Positions 20,999-33,500 of a stretch of DNA of 64,000 nt are shown one piece after another. The notes under the pieces were generated by a model. That model worked only from the letters and a program-made list of their open reading frames with translations, was not told the DNA's origin and made no database searches. Source of the stretch: Alopecurus myosuroides (taxonomy: Eukaryota > Streptophyta > Magnoliopsida > Poales > Poaceae); NCBI GenBank assembly GCA_028641055.1, contig CM054061.1:32960333-33024332 (forward strand), read 5' to 3'. The position numbers and the translations under genes were made by a program. Numbering within the stretch: the stretch's first letter is position 1; each line of letters opens with the position of its first letter.

Positions 20999-23028
20999 AT
21001 GGCGTCCACTCGGGCTGACCGCGCTAGTCGTACGAGCCAGGCCAACCTCGCTGGCAACAACAACGGTGACGATGCTCCACGCGGTCATGCTCGTGTCGGT
21101 GGCATGCCTGATGCTGAGGACGGTTCCTCCCAGTCGCAGCGATACCCTCGCGGTCCTCGCGGAGGGACCCGACACCTCCACCGCTGCCACCACCACCGCG
21201 CTCCAACCGCAACAAGCCGACGGGGTCGCAGAGCCCCGTGCGTAGCCTACCCGCTCCGCCGCCTTGCTGCTGGCCCGGGAGCTGCTCGGGCACCCGCTGG
21301 CGTTGGAAGGACAAACCGCATGACTCACCCGTCTCCAGGAACTCGTCGTTGCTGCAAACGTCCCCCCGCAAACATTGCGCAGAGGCGGCACCGGCCAGCA
21401 AAGAGCGCGCGAGTCCATGACGCGCCAGTTCCTTCCCATGGCGCCACTTCGCCGGTCCAAGGCAGTCCCCGTGCCAACGGCCCTGACAAGGCCAACACCA
21501 CCAAGGTCCCACATAAGAGCAGCAATAGCTGCCAGATCCTGCGCACCCTACCAGACGCGCTTGTGCAGACATATCGAGCGCAGCCACAGACCTTGAGCGA
21601 GGCACCATCCGCGAATTGCCAAGGCCCGTTGTGCCAACCGCACGGTTGGCGACGCTCTGCGCCACGGTGTACGCCGGGGGCTGCCTCGTGCTCATCAAGA
21701 GCCTCCGCACGGTCGCATGGCCTCCCAAGTTCAACCCTACACTGCCACCACGCTAGGACACCACCACGACTTCGATGTACTTCCTGCAGTTGTACAGCCT
21801 TAGCGTGTGCGCGGCCAATTGGAGACGACAAGTGCATGGCCAACTGGCTAGCCATGGGCCTCAAGGGTCCCGCCATCATGTGGCTCATGAACCTCCCCGA
21901 GAGCTCCATCGACTCGTACAAGGAGCTCTACCTCCAGTTCATTGCCAACTTCAAGGGCTCATACGAGCACCCCTCTCCCACAACGACCTTCGCGCCATGC
22001 GCCAGCGCCTAGGCGAAACGCCTCTGCGTGTACCTCCGCGCAACAAGATCGCGCGCATTGTGGACAAGGACATCATCTCCTCCTTCCGCGAAGGAGTCAC
22101 CAGCAAGTGCATTCTCGGGGAGCTTAGCATTAGAGACGACCTCACATCCGCCTCGAGCTCCTGGACGTGGAAGACAGGTGCGCCCAGGTCAAAAAAGGTC
22201 GTCTCTTCAGGCGCATCACCCCCCCTCGACGAGACCCAGGCTATGGCCCACAAGGGCAAAAGCAAGAGCAAGAACGACACATGTGACTCCAAGCGCAAGG
22301 CTCCTGCCATCCTAGCGGCAAAGCCTGAGATAAAGCATGGTTGTAGCGACAGCGCCCCAACGGCAGATGATCTCCCCTTCTGCGCATTCCACAAGATGTA
22401 CTCCCACTCCACCGAGAACTGCTTCCAGCTAGAGAATCTCCGCGGTGACCGCCTCATGAGGAGCGGCCAGGAGGGCCCTCCACGAGGCGGTGGCTGGCGC
22501 AGTGCTGGTCATGGCGGCGGCCGCGGCGGCAGTCACTCGGGGCAGCGTGAGTAGAACAACTAGAACAACTACAACGGGTTGTAAAATACAACAACGCCAA
22601 CAGTGCCAATGACTACAACAACAACTTGCAGCGGTTTCCTCTAAAGCAACAACCACGTCCGTAGCAGTGACCCAACCCACCCCCTCCTTAGGTGAATGCC
22701 ACCATGCAGTACCCTATCGAGGGGAACCAGGGTCCCGGCAAGGAAAACCATGGGGGCTACTAGGAGCCAATGGGCTACATCACCTGCATCCTCGTTGGAG
22801 CACAAGCTCCTCTCTCCAACTGCCACTTCAAGAAATTCTCGGAAGAGATCAATGCCGCTCTTCCAGGCATGGAATCCACCGGACTCCTCAAGTGGGTTAA
22901 GCACAAACTCTCCTTCGACACCCGCGACTACCCCAAGTCGAAAAGGACCGTGTGAACGATCCCCTTTATCTGCACACCCACCATCAACAACATCGTTGTC
23001 ACCCAGACACTCCTCGATGGAGGCGCAA
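20999..23028 (+). pseudogene. gag: Degenerate gag and start of protease, Tat-like gypsy, interrupted
   Basis: Begins with an ATG at 20999 (MASTRADRASRTSQ) and shows several frame changes. Recognisable pieces are the gag core at about 21830-21990 (ANWLAMGLKGPAIMWLMNLP, LYLQFIANFKGSY), LRAMRQRLGETPLRV, and a CX2HX4HX4C knuckle (FCAFHKMYSHSTENC, about 22379-22423). Protease follows up to the active-site segment TLLDGGA at 23028, where the next element's LTR sequence starts. Stops and frameshifts occur throughout. The remaining protease resumes at 35220, so the two parts belong to one element split by later events. Confidence 0.75.
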
Positions 23029-26000
23029 TGTAACAGCCCAAGTATGAAAACCTACCATTTAGAATGTTTGATTTCTTGTTTATTAAAGTATTGCATCATG
23101 TCATCATATTGTTGCATTTGTTTCTTTTGTTTTGCATCTGTTATTCTTTGTTTTCACAATGAAAATCAAACAAATTCAACTGCTTTGTTTTCATACTTGT
23201 TCTGTTACAACTTTTGGAATAAAAATAACAAATGAAAACAACCAAATTTTTCCATTTTATTTCATGTTGATCACTCCTTAATTTGTTGGGTTTAATCAAA
23301 CAATTAATTCAATCAATTAATTCAAATCACTTTCAAATTCAAATCAAATGCATCAAACAGAACACTTTTGAACTTATAAACTTTACCAATCCAATCAACA
23401 AATTTTAATCAAGTTAATTCATAGGGGTCACCCTATTTAAAAGTGTGGTTTTATCAATGTTCATCTAATAAAGAAAACTCATTCAATTTTGGTTTATTTA
23501 CTAAACAGCAATAATATTGAAAACTTTTGGAAAACAAAAGTTGGTTTCTAGTTGCTATTTAAAGAACTAAACTAACCATATTTCTTACCAAATTTTTGCT
23601 AACCCTAAAAGCCTTCTTTTCTTCCATTTTTGGTTTCAGCAAAAAAAAAAGAAACAGAAATAACAAAAAAAGAAAACGAGCAGCAGCTAAACCTAACCTA
23701 CCCCGGCCCAGCCCAACTATCCTACCGCATTGGCCCAGTACCCCTCAACCCTGTCGCTGTCGTCCTCCTCGAGGTGATGTCACCCTGTACGTCCTCACCT
23801 GCACCGTCGATCGCCTCCTCCCCCCGCTCGATGGCGCGCCGTACGAGCTCGCGGCCCTATAACTAACCTACCCACTGCTAACCCTAGCCCCTAGCTCCCT
23901 CCTCCTTCGCCATCGCCGCCGTTTTCCCTCTCCCTCACCACGAACTCGCCCTCTGAATCTTCCTGCCACCACCTCGCCGGAAGCACATCTCTGAATCCTT
24001 GAAGCTCACCGGCGCCACCGCCCTCCTCCGTCCTCGTTGCCTACGGGAACGGAACCACCGTCCTTTTCCCGCTCTGTTGAACACCGAAGCGAGCCCGTGC
24101 GCTTCGTGGATCGACGCCGCCATCTGTGCCTCTGTCCGCGGCGCCCACCTCGCCGTCGACTGCAACCGAGTACGCCGCCGCAGTTGCCGTGCTCCTTCCC
24201 TCTCGCTGGCGGCGTGGATCGAACCGCCACCGGTCCCTCTTCGTCACCCACACCTTCATCGAGCTCGAGGGGGCCCGTAGCGGCGCCGCCGTCCACGCCG
24301 TCGTCACCGGCAGCTGCACTGCCCGAGCTGCTTCACCTCCGTTTCTTCACGGTGAGCACACGGTCATTTCCCCTCTTCCCCTCCTCTCTGTACTGCGCAT
24401 CGCCATCTAACGCCCGCACCCGATCACACATCCCCACTGCGTGCCACGGCCGCGATGATCTGCTGCAGTTCGCCGCCGGTCAGCGAGCGCTGTCGAGTGC
24501 TGGTCATGGCGGCGGCCGCGGCGGCAGTCACTCGGGGCAGCGTGAGTAGAACAACTAGAAAAACTACAACGGGTTGTAAAATACAACAACGCCAACAGTG
24601 CCAATGACTACAACAACAACTTGCAGCGGTTTCCTCTAAAGCAGCAACCACGTCCGTAGCAGTGACCCAACCCACCCCCTCCTTAGGTGAATGCCACCAT
24701 GCAGTACCCTATCGAGGGGAACCAGGGTCCCGGCAAGGAAAACCATGGGGGCTACTAGGAGCCAATGGGCTACATCACCTGCATCCTCGGCGGAGCACAA
24801 GCTCCTCTCTCCAACTGCCACTTCAAGAAATTCTCGGAAGGGATCAATGCCGCTCTTCCAGGCATGGAATCCACCGGACTCCTCAAGTGGGTTAAGCACA
24901 AACTCTCCTTCGACGCCCGCGACTACCCCAAGTCGAAAAGGACCGTGTGAACGATCCCCTTTATCTGCACACCCACCATCAACAACATCGTTGTCACCCA
25001 GACACTCCTCGATGGAGGCGCAATGTAACAGCCCAAGTATGAAAACCTACCATTTAGAATGTTTGATTTCTTGTTTATTAAAGTATTGCATCATGTCATC
25101 ATATTGTTGCACTTGTTTCTTTTGTTTTGCATCTGTTATTCTTTGTTTTCACAATGAAAATCAAACAAATTCAACTGCTTTGTTTTCATACTTGTTCTGT
25201 TACAACTTTTGGAATAAAAATAACAAATGAAAACAACCAAATTTTTCCATTTTATTTCATGTTGATCACTCCTTAATTTGTTGGGTTTAATCAAACAATT
25301 AATTCAATCAATTAATTCAAATCACTTTCAAATTCAAATCAAATGCATCAAACAGAACACTTTTGAACTTATAAACTTTACCAATCCAATCAACAAATTT
25401 TAATCAAGTTAATTCATAGGGGTCACCCTATTTAAAAGTGTGGTTTTATCAATGTTCATCTAATAAAGAAAACTCATTCAATTTTGGTTTATTTACTAAA
25501 CAGCAATAATATTGAAAACTTTTGGAAAACAAAAGTTGGTTTCTAGTTGCTATTTAAAGAACTAAACTAACCATATTTTTTACCAAATTTTTGCTAACCC
25601 TAAAAGCCTTCTTTTCTTCCATTTTTGGTTTCAGCAAAAAAAAAAGAAACAGAAATAACAAAAAAAGAAAACGAGCAGCAGCTAAACCTAACCTACCCCG
25701 GCCCAGCCCAACTATCCTACCGCATTGGCCCAGTACCCCTCAACCCTGTCGCTGTCGTCCTCCTCGAGGTGATGTCACCCTGTACGTCCTCACCTGCACC
25801 GTCGATCGCCTCCTCCCCCCGCTCGATGGCGCGCCGTACGAGCTCGCGGCCCTATAACTAACCTACCCACTGCTAACCCTAGCCCCTAGCTCCCTCCTCC
25901 TTCGCCATCGCCGCCGTTTTCCCTCTCCCTCACCACGAACTCGCCCTCTGAATCTTCCTGCCACCACCTCGCCGGAAGCACATCTCTGAATCCTTGAAGC

Positions 26001-26490
26001 TCACCCGCGCCACCGCCCTCCTCCGTCCTCGTTGCCTACGGGAACGGAACCACCGTCCTTTTTCCGCTCTGTTGAACACCGAAGCGAGCCCGTGCGCTTC
26101 GTGGATCGACGCCGCCATCCGTGCCTCTGTCCGCGGCGCCCACCTCGCCGTCGACTGCAACCGAGTACGCCGCCGCAGTTGCCGTGCTCCTTCCCTCTCG
26201 CTGGCGGCGTGGATCGAACCGCCACCGGTCCCTCTTCGTCACCCTCACCTTCATCGAGCTCGAGGGGGCCCGTAGCGGCGCCGCCGTCCACGCCGTCGTC
26301 ACCGGCAGCTGCACTGCCCGAGCTGCTTCACCTCCGTTTCTTCACGGTGAGCACACGGTCATTTCCCCTCTTCCCCTCCTCTCTGTACTGCGCATCGCCA
26401 TCTAACGCCCGCACCCGATCACACATCCCCACTGCGTGCCACGGCCGCGATGATCTGCTGCAGTTCGCCGCCGGTCAGCGAGCGCTGTCG
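22501..26490 (+). repeat. 1995-bp tandem duplication across a retrotransposon junction
   Basis: Unit 1 is 22501-24495 and unit 2 is 24496-26490, about 99% identical. Each holds about 528 bp of the older element's gag/protease followed by the first about 1467 bp of the younger element's LTR (starting at 23029 and 25024). The junction between units joins LTR sequence ...CTGTCG to gag sequence AGTGCTGG. The intact LTR continues AGGGTTC, so there is a 2-bp (AG) microhomology. The duplication must postdate the insertion. Confidence 0.93.
23029..24495 (+). repeat. Extra truncated LTR copy created by the tandem duplication
   Basis: First 1467 bp of the 4.66-kb LTR (starting TGTAACAGCCCAAG). It is cut off where the second duplication unit begins. 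It has no PBS or internal region of its own. Confidence 0.93.
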
Positions 26491-29400
26491 AGGGTTCAGT
26501 TATCGCCTGCACCAAAAGAATTCAGTTAGCCAAATCTGAACTTCACCTTCACTGCGTGTGCTTACCTGACAAGGTTCAGTTAGCAGCGCAGTGGCACGGT
26601 TCCACTCGCGCAGCGCATCGGCCTGGGTTCGATTCCCCCCGGTGCCCATCTTTTTGGGGATTTTTCCCTAGCCCGTGGCCCACCTGTAAGCCACTCGGGT
26701 GCCAGCTGTGCTGCCACGCGCACGCCACGCTGGCTAGGCCCACGGGGCAGTGACCGTGGCTGGCTAGCAGCACAGTGATAAAAGTTCCTGCGCATTTTTT
26801 GTAATTCCAAAATCCAATTAAATAACAGATTTGAAACAAAAACTTCAACCTTTAATAACTTTTGATCTGTAATTCCAATAAATAAAAAGTTTATATGTTT
26901 TCTGTTCCAAATTTCATAATCTTTCCAAATATTCAATTTGTGTACTGTTTTGACAACTCCAAATGCTTTTAAAATTCAAATCCAAATAATTCAAATGCTA
27001 ATTTCTAAATTCAATAACTAATTCTTTATTAATCCAATAAATGCAAATATAATATTTTTTCCATGCTATTTCAAATAATCTTTTCAAATATAATTTTTGT
27101 TTCCTGTTTTGAATAATTTAAATTGCCTAAATAATTTAATACTTGTTTAATCCAATTAAAATTGCTAAAATCATAACTTGCTTAATATAAAATATTTTGA
27201 ACATGCAAAATATGTTTTCAAACCATCAAAGTGTGAACTTTTCAAATGTGAATTTGAATTTATGATTTGAACAAATAAAATTCAAATAATATTCAAACTT
27301 GTTCTAAATTCAATTAAAACTTGTTTAATATTGTTTACTTCATAATAAATTCATCCTAATCCAAATTTCAATATTTGAAACATGTAATCCAACTAAAATT
27401 TGATGTTCTTTTCAAATATAAACTTTGTTATTTGTTTTGCACCCTTTAAATTGATGAAAACAATAATTGTTTGTGTAACATGTTTAAGTAACCAAACTTT
27501 CCAAACTTAATAAATGATTTCCAAAAACTTGTTAAATCCTTTTATCACTTGCATCTATTATTGTTATTTGTTGTTATTTTGTTGTTATCATCATGCATGC
27601 ATCATGCTAACAACTCTCACATAATAATTAATTGTAAATCATTTGTTTCCACTTATTTCAATGGATCTTTTCCATATGCAACCCAATTGCATATGGGTCC
27701 AATTAAATTGTGTTATCTTGTCAAGTAGTTCATTTTGATGCATCTATTAACATGACATGCATCATCCCATGTTTGTGCACCTATGCCATGATATTGATTG
27801 TTTATCTTTCTGCATTGTTTGTTTGCTTCTTCTCGGATACACGACGACGTTGAGACCGACGATACTTACGACACCCCTTCTAAGGAGTTAGCTCAGTACC
27901 AGGCTACTGGGTTTTGCAGGCAAGTTATCACTCACATGAACCACTGTGTTCCTTTCAACATTTGGTTACCGATACTTTCCGTTGTTCTTTTCTGCTAGCC
28001 TTAGTAGTAGTTGTTCTGTTACGAACCTATCACATGAATCCCTTAAAACCTGATAGTGCCTCATCTCCCTTCCTACAACCCATTGTTTGAGCCAGTGTCT
28101 TACTAGCATGCTTAGGTTGTTTTGCTCGAGTCTGTTACCCGTTACTTTCTGTTACTATTCCATTATGTTCTGGGGGCTCGATGTTTAATCAATCAATCAT
28201 GCTAAAGTTATTGTTAATAATAATCTGATGATAAGGCACCGGCAGGAGGCCCTGTGTGGTTTTGAGGCCTGCTAGTGTCGACCCTAATAGGAAAAGGGTC
28301 TTGTCTACTGATCCATGATGAGCGCACTAACCGCATGTGGGAAGCGAGTATGGGCGCCCCCCTCAATTTGATTCGATTCGCATCTCGTCCAAATCGCCTC
28401 ATTTAGTTCGTGTTTTCCATTTGCCGCATGCATGTTTTTGCGAGCCCAGGCCAGGGTGGAACTTTTGTAGTCGGCATATAGGGGGACACGGTCTTAGAGT
28501 GCTATGAGGGTCCCTTTTCTTCGGGGCTTGATTAGCCGTGCGCCCAAGGTTCTTTGGGCTTGATGCGAAGAAGAGTCGAGTTGTGTAGAGTACCTCGCTT
28601 GGTGGGTTTGATTCCCGTCTGGCGGGATATTCTTGCGTGCACGGCCAAATTGGTGCAACCCTGCAGGGATAATCTTCTCGAGAAGCCGTGTTTTCCGCGG
28701 TTATGGATTACTTGGTGAAAGTACTGGCTAACAAGTACTCAGGACAACTTAAACATAATGATCAAACATGTTACACCCAATGATTAATAACTTGACTAGT
28801 AATAGGTTGATGACACAATAACTTGATTCACCTTTAATACAACTGTGTGAGTTATCCTCGGATTGCTTCTTTGGATAAGGGGCGAGATCCAGGATGGGTT
28901 TGTTTGAAGTTATCTTTCAGTTGGTTACAATCCTCGATCTTATCTCCTTTCTGTTAGCCGGCAGTTGTAGTATGTTTCTGTAGTTGGTTAGCGCAGCCAG
29001 TTGCAGCATCTTTCATACCCCTTTTCTTCCGTTGAGCCCAAGGCATCTGTGCTTGGTGTTGACGGGTTACACTTTGGTGAACTGTGAGTCTTGCTTGCCA
29101 GTACGTTTATGTACTGACCCCTTTGGGGCTGTGGTTTCCGCAGACCTACGTTTCCGAGGATCTACATGGTGGCTACTACGTGGAGTATGACGAGACTGTT
29201 GACGAGTAGATAGCGGACCCGGGCAGGATCCGAGACTTCGTGGATGGGCTCCGTCTGTTTGTTTCCGGCCTCTTAGGCCTATTTGGTTCTTGTCTGTACT
29301 CAGACATGTTGAATGCTTCCGCTGTATTGTACTGATGTATTGTTGGGGCATGTGCCCTCTGAATGATTGTATTTGCTATCTCTGCTCTAATGAGAGCCAA

Positions 29401-29678
29401 TTTATTTCAATCTTTTGTGTCGTAGAGATATGTTGTGATTATCATTCGTTTAACGCTGTTGACGTACCATGTGTGATTGGTATGAAGTACGTCGACGGTA
29501 GTGCCTTTGATCTCTAGTGGATAGTTTACATCGACGATGGAATAGCAGGGCTTGTGTTGTCGCGCATAAGCGCAGGCCTACCAGGTAGCTGGGACGTGGG
29601 AGCAGTTATGCCCCATAATCCAAGCATCTGCTATCCAGTTCGGCCCGATGAGTATCCCCTAGAAATCAGGGTGCGACA
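25024..29678 (+). repeat. 5' LTR (4655 bp) of the non-autonomous element
   Basis: Mosaic composition: AT-rich start, a GC-rich block at about 25680-26760, a very AT-rich block at about 26760-27800, then mixed sequence with several short frames. It is longer than most plant LTRs. Confidence 0.95.
26573..26645 (+). repeat. tRNA-like segment with Pol III A/B-box motifs inside the LTR
   Basis: TAGCAGCGCAGTGG (26581-26594) resembles an internal A box and GGTTCGATTCC (26626-26636) matches the B box consensus, at about tRNA spacing. The segment ends GGTGCCCA. The T-stem pairs only in part, so this is tRNA-derived rather than a functional tRNA; it may be an old SINE head. The same segment occurs in the 3' LTR at 32114-32186. 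Confidence 0.5.
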
Positions 29679-29680
29679 AA

Positions 29681-29692
29681 TGGTATCAGAGC
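29681..29692 (+). other. Primer binding site (initiator tRNA-Met type)
   Basis: TGGTATCAGAGC starts 2 bp after the 5' LTR end. It is complementary to the 3' end of initiator tRNA-Met, the usual primer for many plant Copia and chromovirus elements. Confidence 0.92.
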
Positions 29693-29843
29693 CTGTCTGC
29701 CTGTAGGATCCCTTTTTACTGGTCGCAGTTGAGTCTAGAAACTATTTTGTAGCTATATAGGAAAAATGAAACGTGAGAGTAGGAATTCTGTTCTTTTTCT
29801 TCTTCCCCACCCTCCCTCCCTTTTCTGGTAAGGAAGTGCAACG

Positions 29844-30546
29844 TTGATTTCTCCCTTCTCATCTAAACTTTCAAGTAAGGATTTCACGTGTTTTGGGTTC
29901 TCCGTAGTACCTCAGGTTTTTGGTCTCGTTTTCCAGATGTTGCTTCAATATCCTGTACTCCTAAACATTTCAATTTCATCCGTTGAAATCTTGTTGTTGT
30001 TTTCCACTTCAAATCTTCTACCGGCGTCTAATCAAAACTTCCTCGTAAACTCTTATCCAGTTAAAGTGTTGTTTCATACCGGAGCATCACATTCTTTTGT
30101 GTCAAAAAAATCCTTGCCACAACAAACTACCTAATTCTGGTTCCACTAAGCAATCAAATCACCGTTCACTCTCCGGAATCTCAACTGTTGACTTCCAACA
30201 TAAGTAAGAACAATCCAATTCTAATGGAAGGCCACATATTCCTCGCTTCTCTCATGTTGCTGATTCTGACATTGATGTCATCCTTGGTGTTCCAGTGATG
30301 TCAATAACTCTGTTCCAACCTTATTACAGATAGTCTATTCTCCAAATGCATCAAATTCTATCCAGCTATACACCCTCGATACAAAAACCTCTTCCTTCAA
30401 TTGAAAATGTTCCGGTGGTTTCCAAATTCCCTGACGTCTATCCAAGGTGCACGATGTGTTTCACGTGACACAACTCAAGAGGATCTCCGCAAGAAGTATC
30501 CGGACCTTTTCTTTTCTCAGTAGGAATCTCGGGGCGCGATTCCTTC
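29844..30546 (+). pseudogene. Internal remnant: protease scrap and integrase C-terminal scrap
   Basis: A frame to 30134 ends with VLFHTGASHSFVSKKS, a retropepsin active site in which the usual Asp of DTGAS is replaced by His. Further on, a DVILG-like protease end (near 30270) and HDVFHVTQLKR (about 30450-30480) appear. The latter is typical of the integrase C-terminus of chromovirus-type gypsy elements. Everything between (RT, RNase H, integrase core) is deleted, and stops lie throughout. Such an element depends on proteins supplied by others. Confidence 0.75.
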
Positions 30547-30557
30547 AAGGGGGGGAG
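30547..30557 (+). other. Polypurine tract
   Basis: AAGGGGGGGAG, then TTT, then the 3' LTR start TGTAACAG at 30561. Confidence 0.85.
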
Positions 30558-30560
30558 TTT

Positions 30561-33500
30561 TGTAACAGCCCAAGTATGAAAACCTACCATTTAGAATGTT
30601 TGATTTCTTGTTTATTAAAGTATTGCATCATGTCATCATATTGTTGCATTTGTTTCTTTTGTTTTGCATATGTTATTCTTTGTTTTCACAATGAAAATCA
30701 AACAAATTCAACTGCTTTGTTTTCATACTTGTTCTGTTACAACTTTTGGAATAAAAATAACAAATGAAAACAACCAAATTTTTCCATTTTATTTCATGTT
30801 GATCACTCCTTAATTTGTTGGGTTTAATCAAACAATTAATTCAATCAATTAATTCAAATCACTTTCAAATTCAAATCAAATGCATCAAACAGAACACTTT
30901 TGAACTTATAAACTTTACCAATCCAATCAACAAATTTTAATCAAGTTAATTCATAGGGGTCACCCTATTTAAAAGTGTGGTTTTATCAATGTTCATCTAA
31001 TAAAGAAAACTCATTCAATTTTGGTTTATTTACTAAACAGCAATAATATTGAAAACTTTTGGAAAACAAAAGTTGGTTTCTAGTTGCTATTTAAAGAACT
31101 AAACTAACCATATTTTTTACCAAATTTTTGCTAACCCTAAAGCCTTCTTTTCTTCCATTTTTTGTTTCAGCAAAAAAAAAAAAAAAAAAACAGAAATAAC
31201 AAAAAAAGAAAACGAGCAGCAGCTAAACCTAACCTACCCCGGCCCAGCCCAACTATCCTACCGCATTGGCCCAGTACCCCTCAACCCTGTCGCTGTCGTC
31301 CTCCTCGAGGTGATGTCACCCTGTACGTCCTCACCTGCACCGTCGATCGCCTCCTCCCCCCGCTCGATGGCGCGCCGTACGAGCTCGCGGCCCTATAACT
31401 AACCTACCCACTGCTAACCCTAGCCCCTAGCTCCCTCCTCCTTCGCCATCGCCGCCGTTTTCCCTCTCCCTCACCACGAACTCGCCCTCTGAATCTTCCT
31501 GCCACCACCTCGCCGGAAGCACATCTCTGAATCCTTGAAGCTCACCGGCGCCACCGCCCTCCTCCGTCCTCGTTGCCTACGGGAACGGAACCACCGTCCT
31601 TTTCCCGCTCTGTTGAACACCGAAGCGAGCCCGTGCGCTTCGTGGATCGACGCCGCCATCCGTGCCTCTGTCCGCGGCGCCCACCTCGCCGTCGACTGCA
31701 ACCGAGTACGCCGCCACAGTTGCCGTGCCCCTTCCCTCTCGCTGGCGGCGTGGATCGAACCGCCACCGGTCCCTCTTCGTCACCCACACCTTCATCGAGC
31801 TCGAGGGGGCCCGTAGCGGCGCCGCCGTCCACGCCGTCGTCACCGGCAGCTGCACTGCCCGAGCTGCTTCACCTCCGTTTCTTCACGGTGAGCACACGGT
31901 CATTTCCCCTCTTCCCCTCCTCTCTGTACTGCGCATCGCCATCTAACGCCCGCACCCGATCACACATCCCCACTGCGTGCCACGGCCGCGATGATCTGCT
32001 GCAGTTCGCCGCCGGTCAGCGAGCGCTGTCGAGGGTTCAGTTATCGCCTGCACCAAAAGAATTCAGTTAGCCAAATCTGAACTTCACCTTCACTGCGTGT
32101 GCTTACCTGACAAGGTTCAGTTAGCAGCGCAGTGGCACGGTTCCACTCGCGCAGCGCATCGGCCTGGGTTCGATTCCCCCCGGTGCCCATCTTTTTGGGG
32201 ATTTTTCCCTAGCCCGTGGCCCACCTGTAAGCCACTCGGGTGCCAGCTGTGCTGCCACGCGCACGCCACGCTGGCTAGGCCCACGGGGCAGTGACCGTGG
32301 CTGGCTAGCAGCACAGTGATAAAAGTTCCTGCGCATTTTCTGTAATTCCAAAATCCAATTAAATAACAGATTTGAAACAAAAACTTCAACCTTTAATAAC
32401 TTTTGATCTGTAATTCCAATAAATAAAAAGTTTATATGTTTTCTGTTCCAAATTTCATAATCTTTCCAAATATTCAATTTGTGTACTGTTTTGACAACTC
32501 CAAATGCTTTTAAAATTCAAATCCAAATAATTCAAATGCTAATTTCTAAATTCAATAACTAATTCTTTATTAATCCAATAAATGCAAATAAAATATGTTT
32601 TCCATGCTATTTCAAATAATCTTTTCAAATATAATTTTTGTTTCCTATTTTGAATAATTTAAATTGCCTAAATAATTTAATACTTGTTTAATCCAATTAA
32701 AATTGCTAAAATCATAACTTGCTTAATATAAAATATTTTGAACATGCAAAATATGTTTTCAAACCATCAAAGTGTGAACTTTTCAAATGTGAATTTGAAT
32801 TTATGATTTGAACAAATAAAATTCAAATAATATTCAAACTTGTTCTAAATTCAATTAAAACTTGTTTAATATTGTTTACTTCATAATAAATTCATCCTAA
32901 TCCAAATTTCAATATTTGAAACATGTAATCCAACTAAAATTTGATGTTCTTTTCAAATATAAACTTTGTTATTTGTTTTGCACCCTTTAAATTGATGAAA
33001 ACAATAATTGTTTGTGTAACATGTTTAAGTAACCAAACTTTCCAAACTTAATAAATGATTTCCAAAAACTTGTTAAATCCTTTTATCACTTGCATCTATT
33101 ATTGTTATTTGTTGTTATTTTGTTGTTATCATCATGCATGCATCATGCTAACAACTCTCACATAATAATTAATTGTAAATCATTTGTTTCCACTTATTTC
33201 AATGGATCTTTTCCATATGCAACCCAATTGCATATGGGTCCAATTAAATTGTGTTATCTTGTCAAGTAGTTCATTTTGATGCATCTATTAACATGACATG
33301 CATCATCCCATGTTTGTGCACCTATGCCATGATATTGATTGTTTATCTTTCTGCATTGTTTGTTTGCTTCTTCTCGGATACACGACGACGTTGAGACCGA
33401 CGATACTTACGACACCCCTTCTAAGGAGTTAGTTCAGTACCAGGCTACTGGGTTTTGCAGGCAAGTTATCACTCACATGAACCACTGTGTTCCTTTCAAC

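Noticed and set aside
23596..24549. Short frames in the GC-rich part of the giant LTR (repeated at 25591 and 31162)
   Set aside because: No consistent protein motif, frames change between copies, and the composition explains them. Only the exon-like acidic frames further on are kept, as a speculative finding.
26573..26645. A functional tRNA gene
   Set aside because: The T-stem pairs poorly and no good acceptor stem is seen; kept only as a tRNA-like repeat.
23029..29678. A separate nested insertion at 23029 followed by another at 25024
   Set aside because: The first copy stops mid-LTR exactly where old gag sequence restarts, and the preceding gag is duplicated with it. One tandem duplication explains both.
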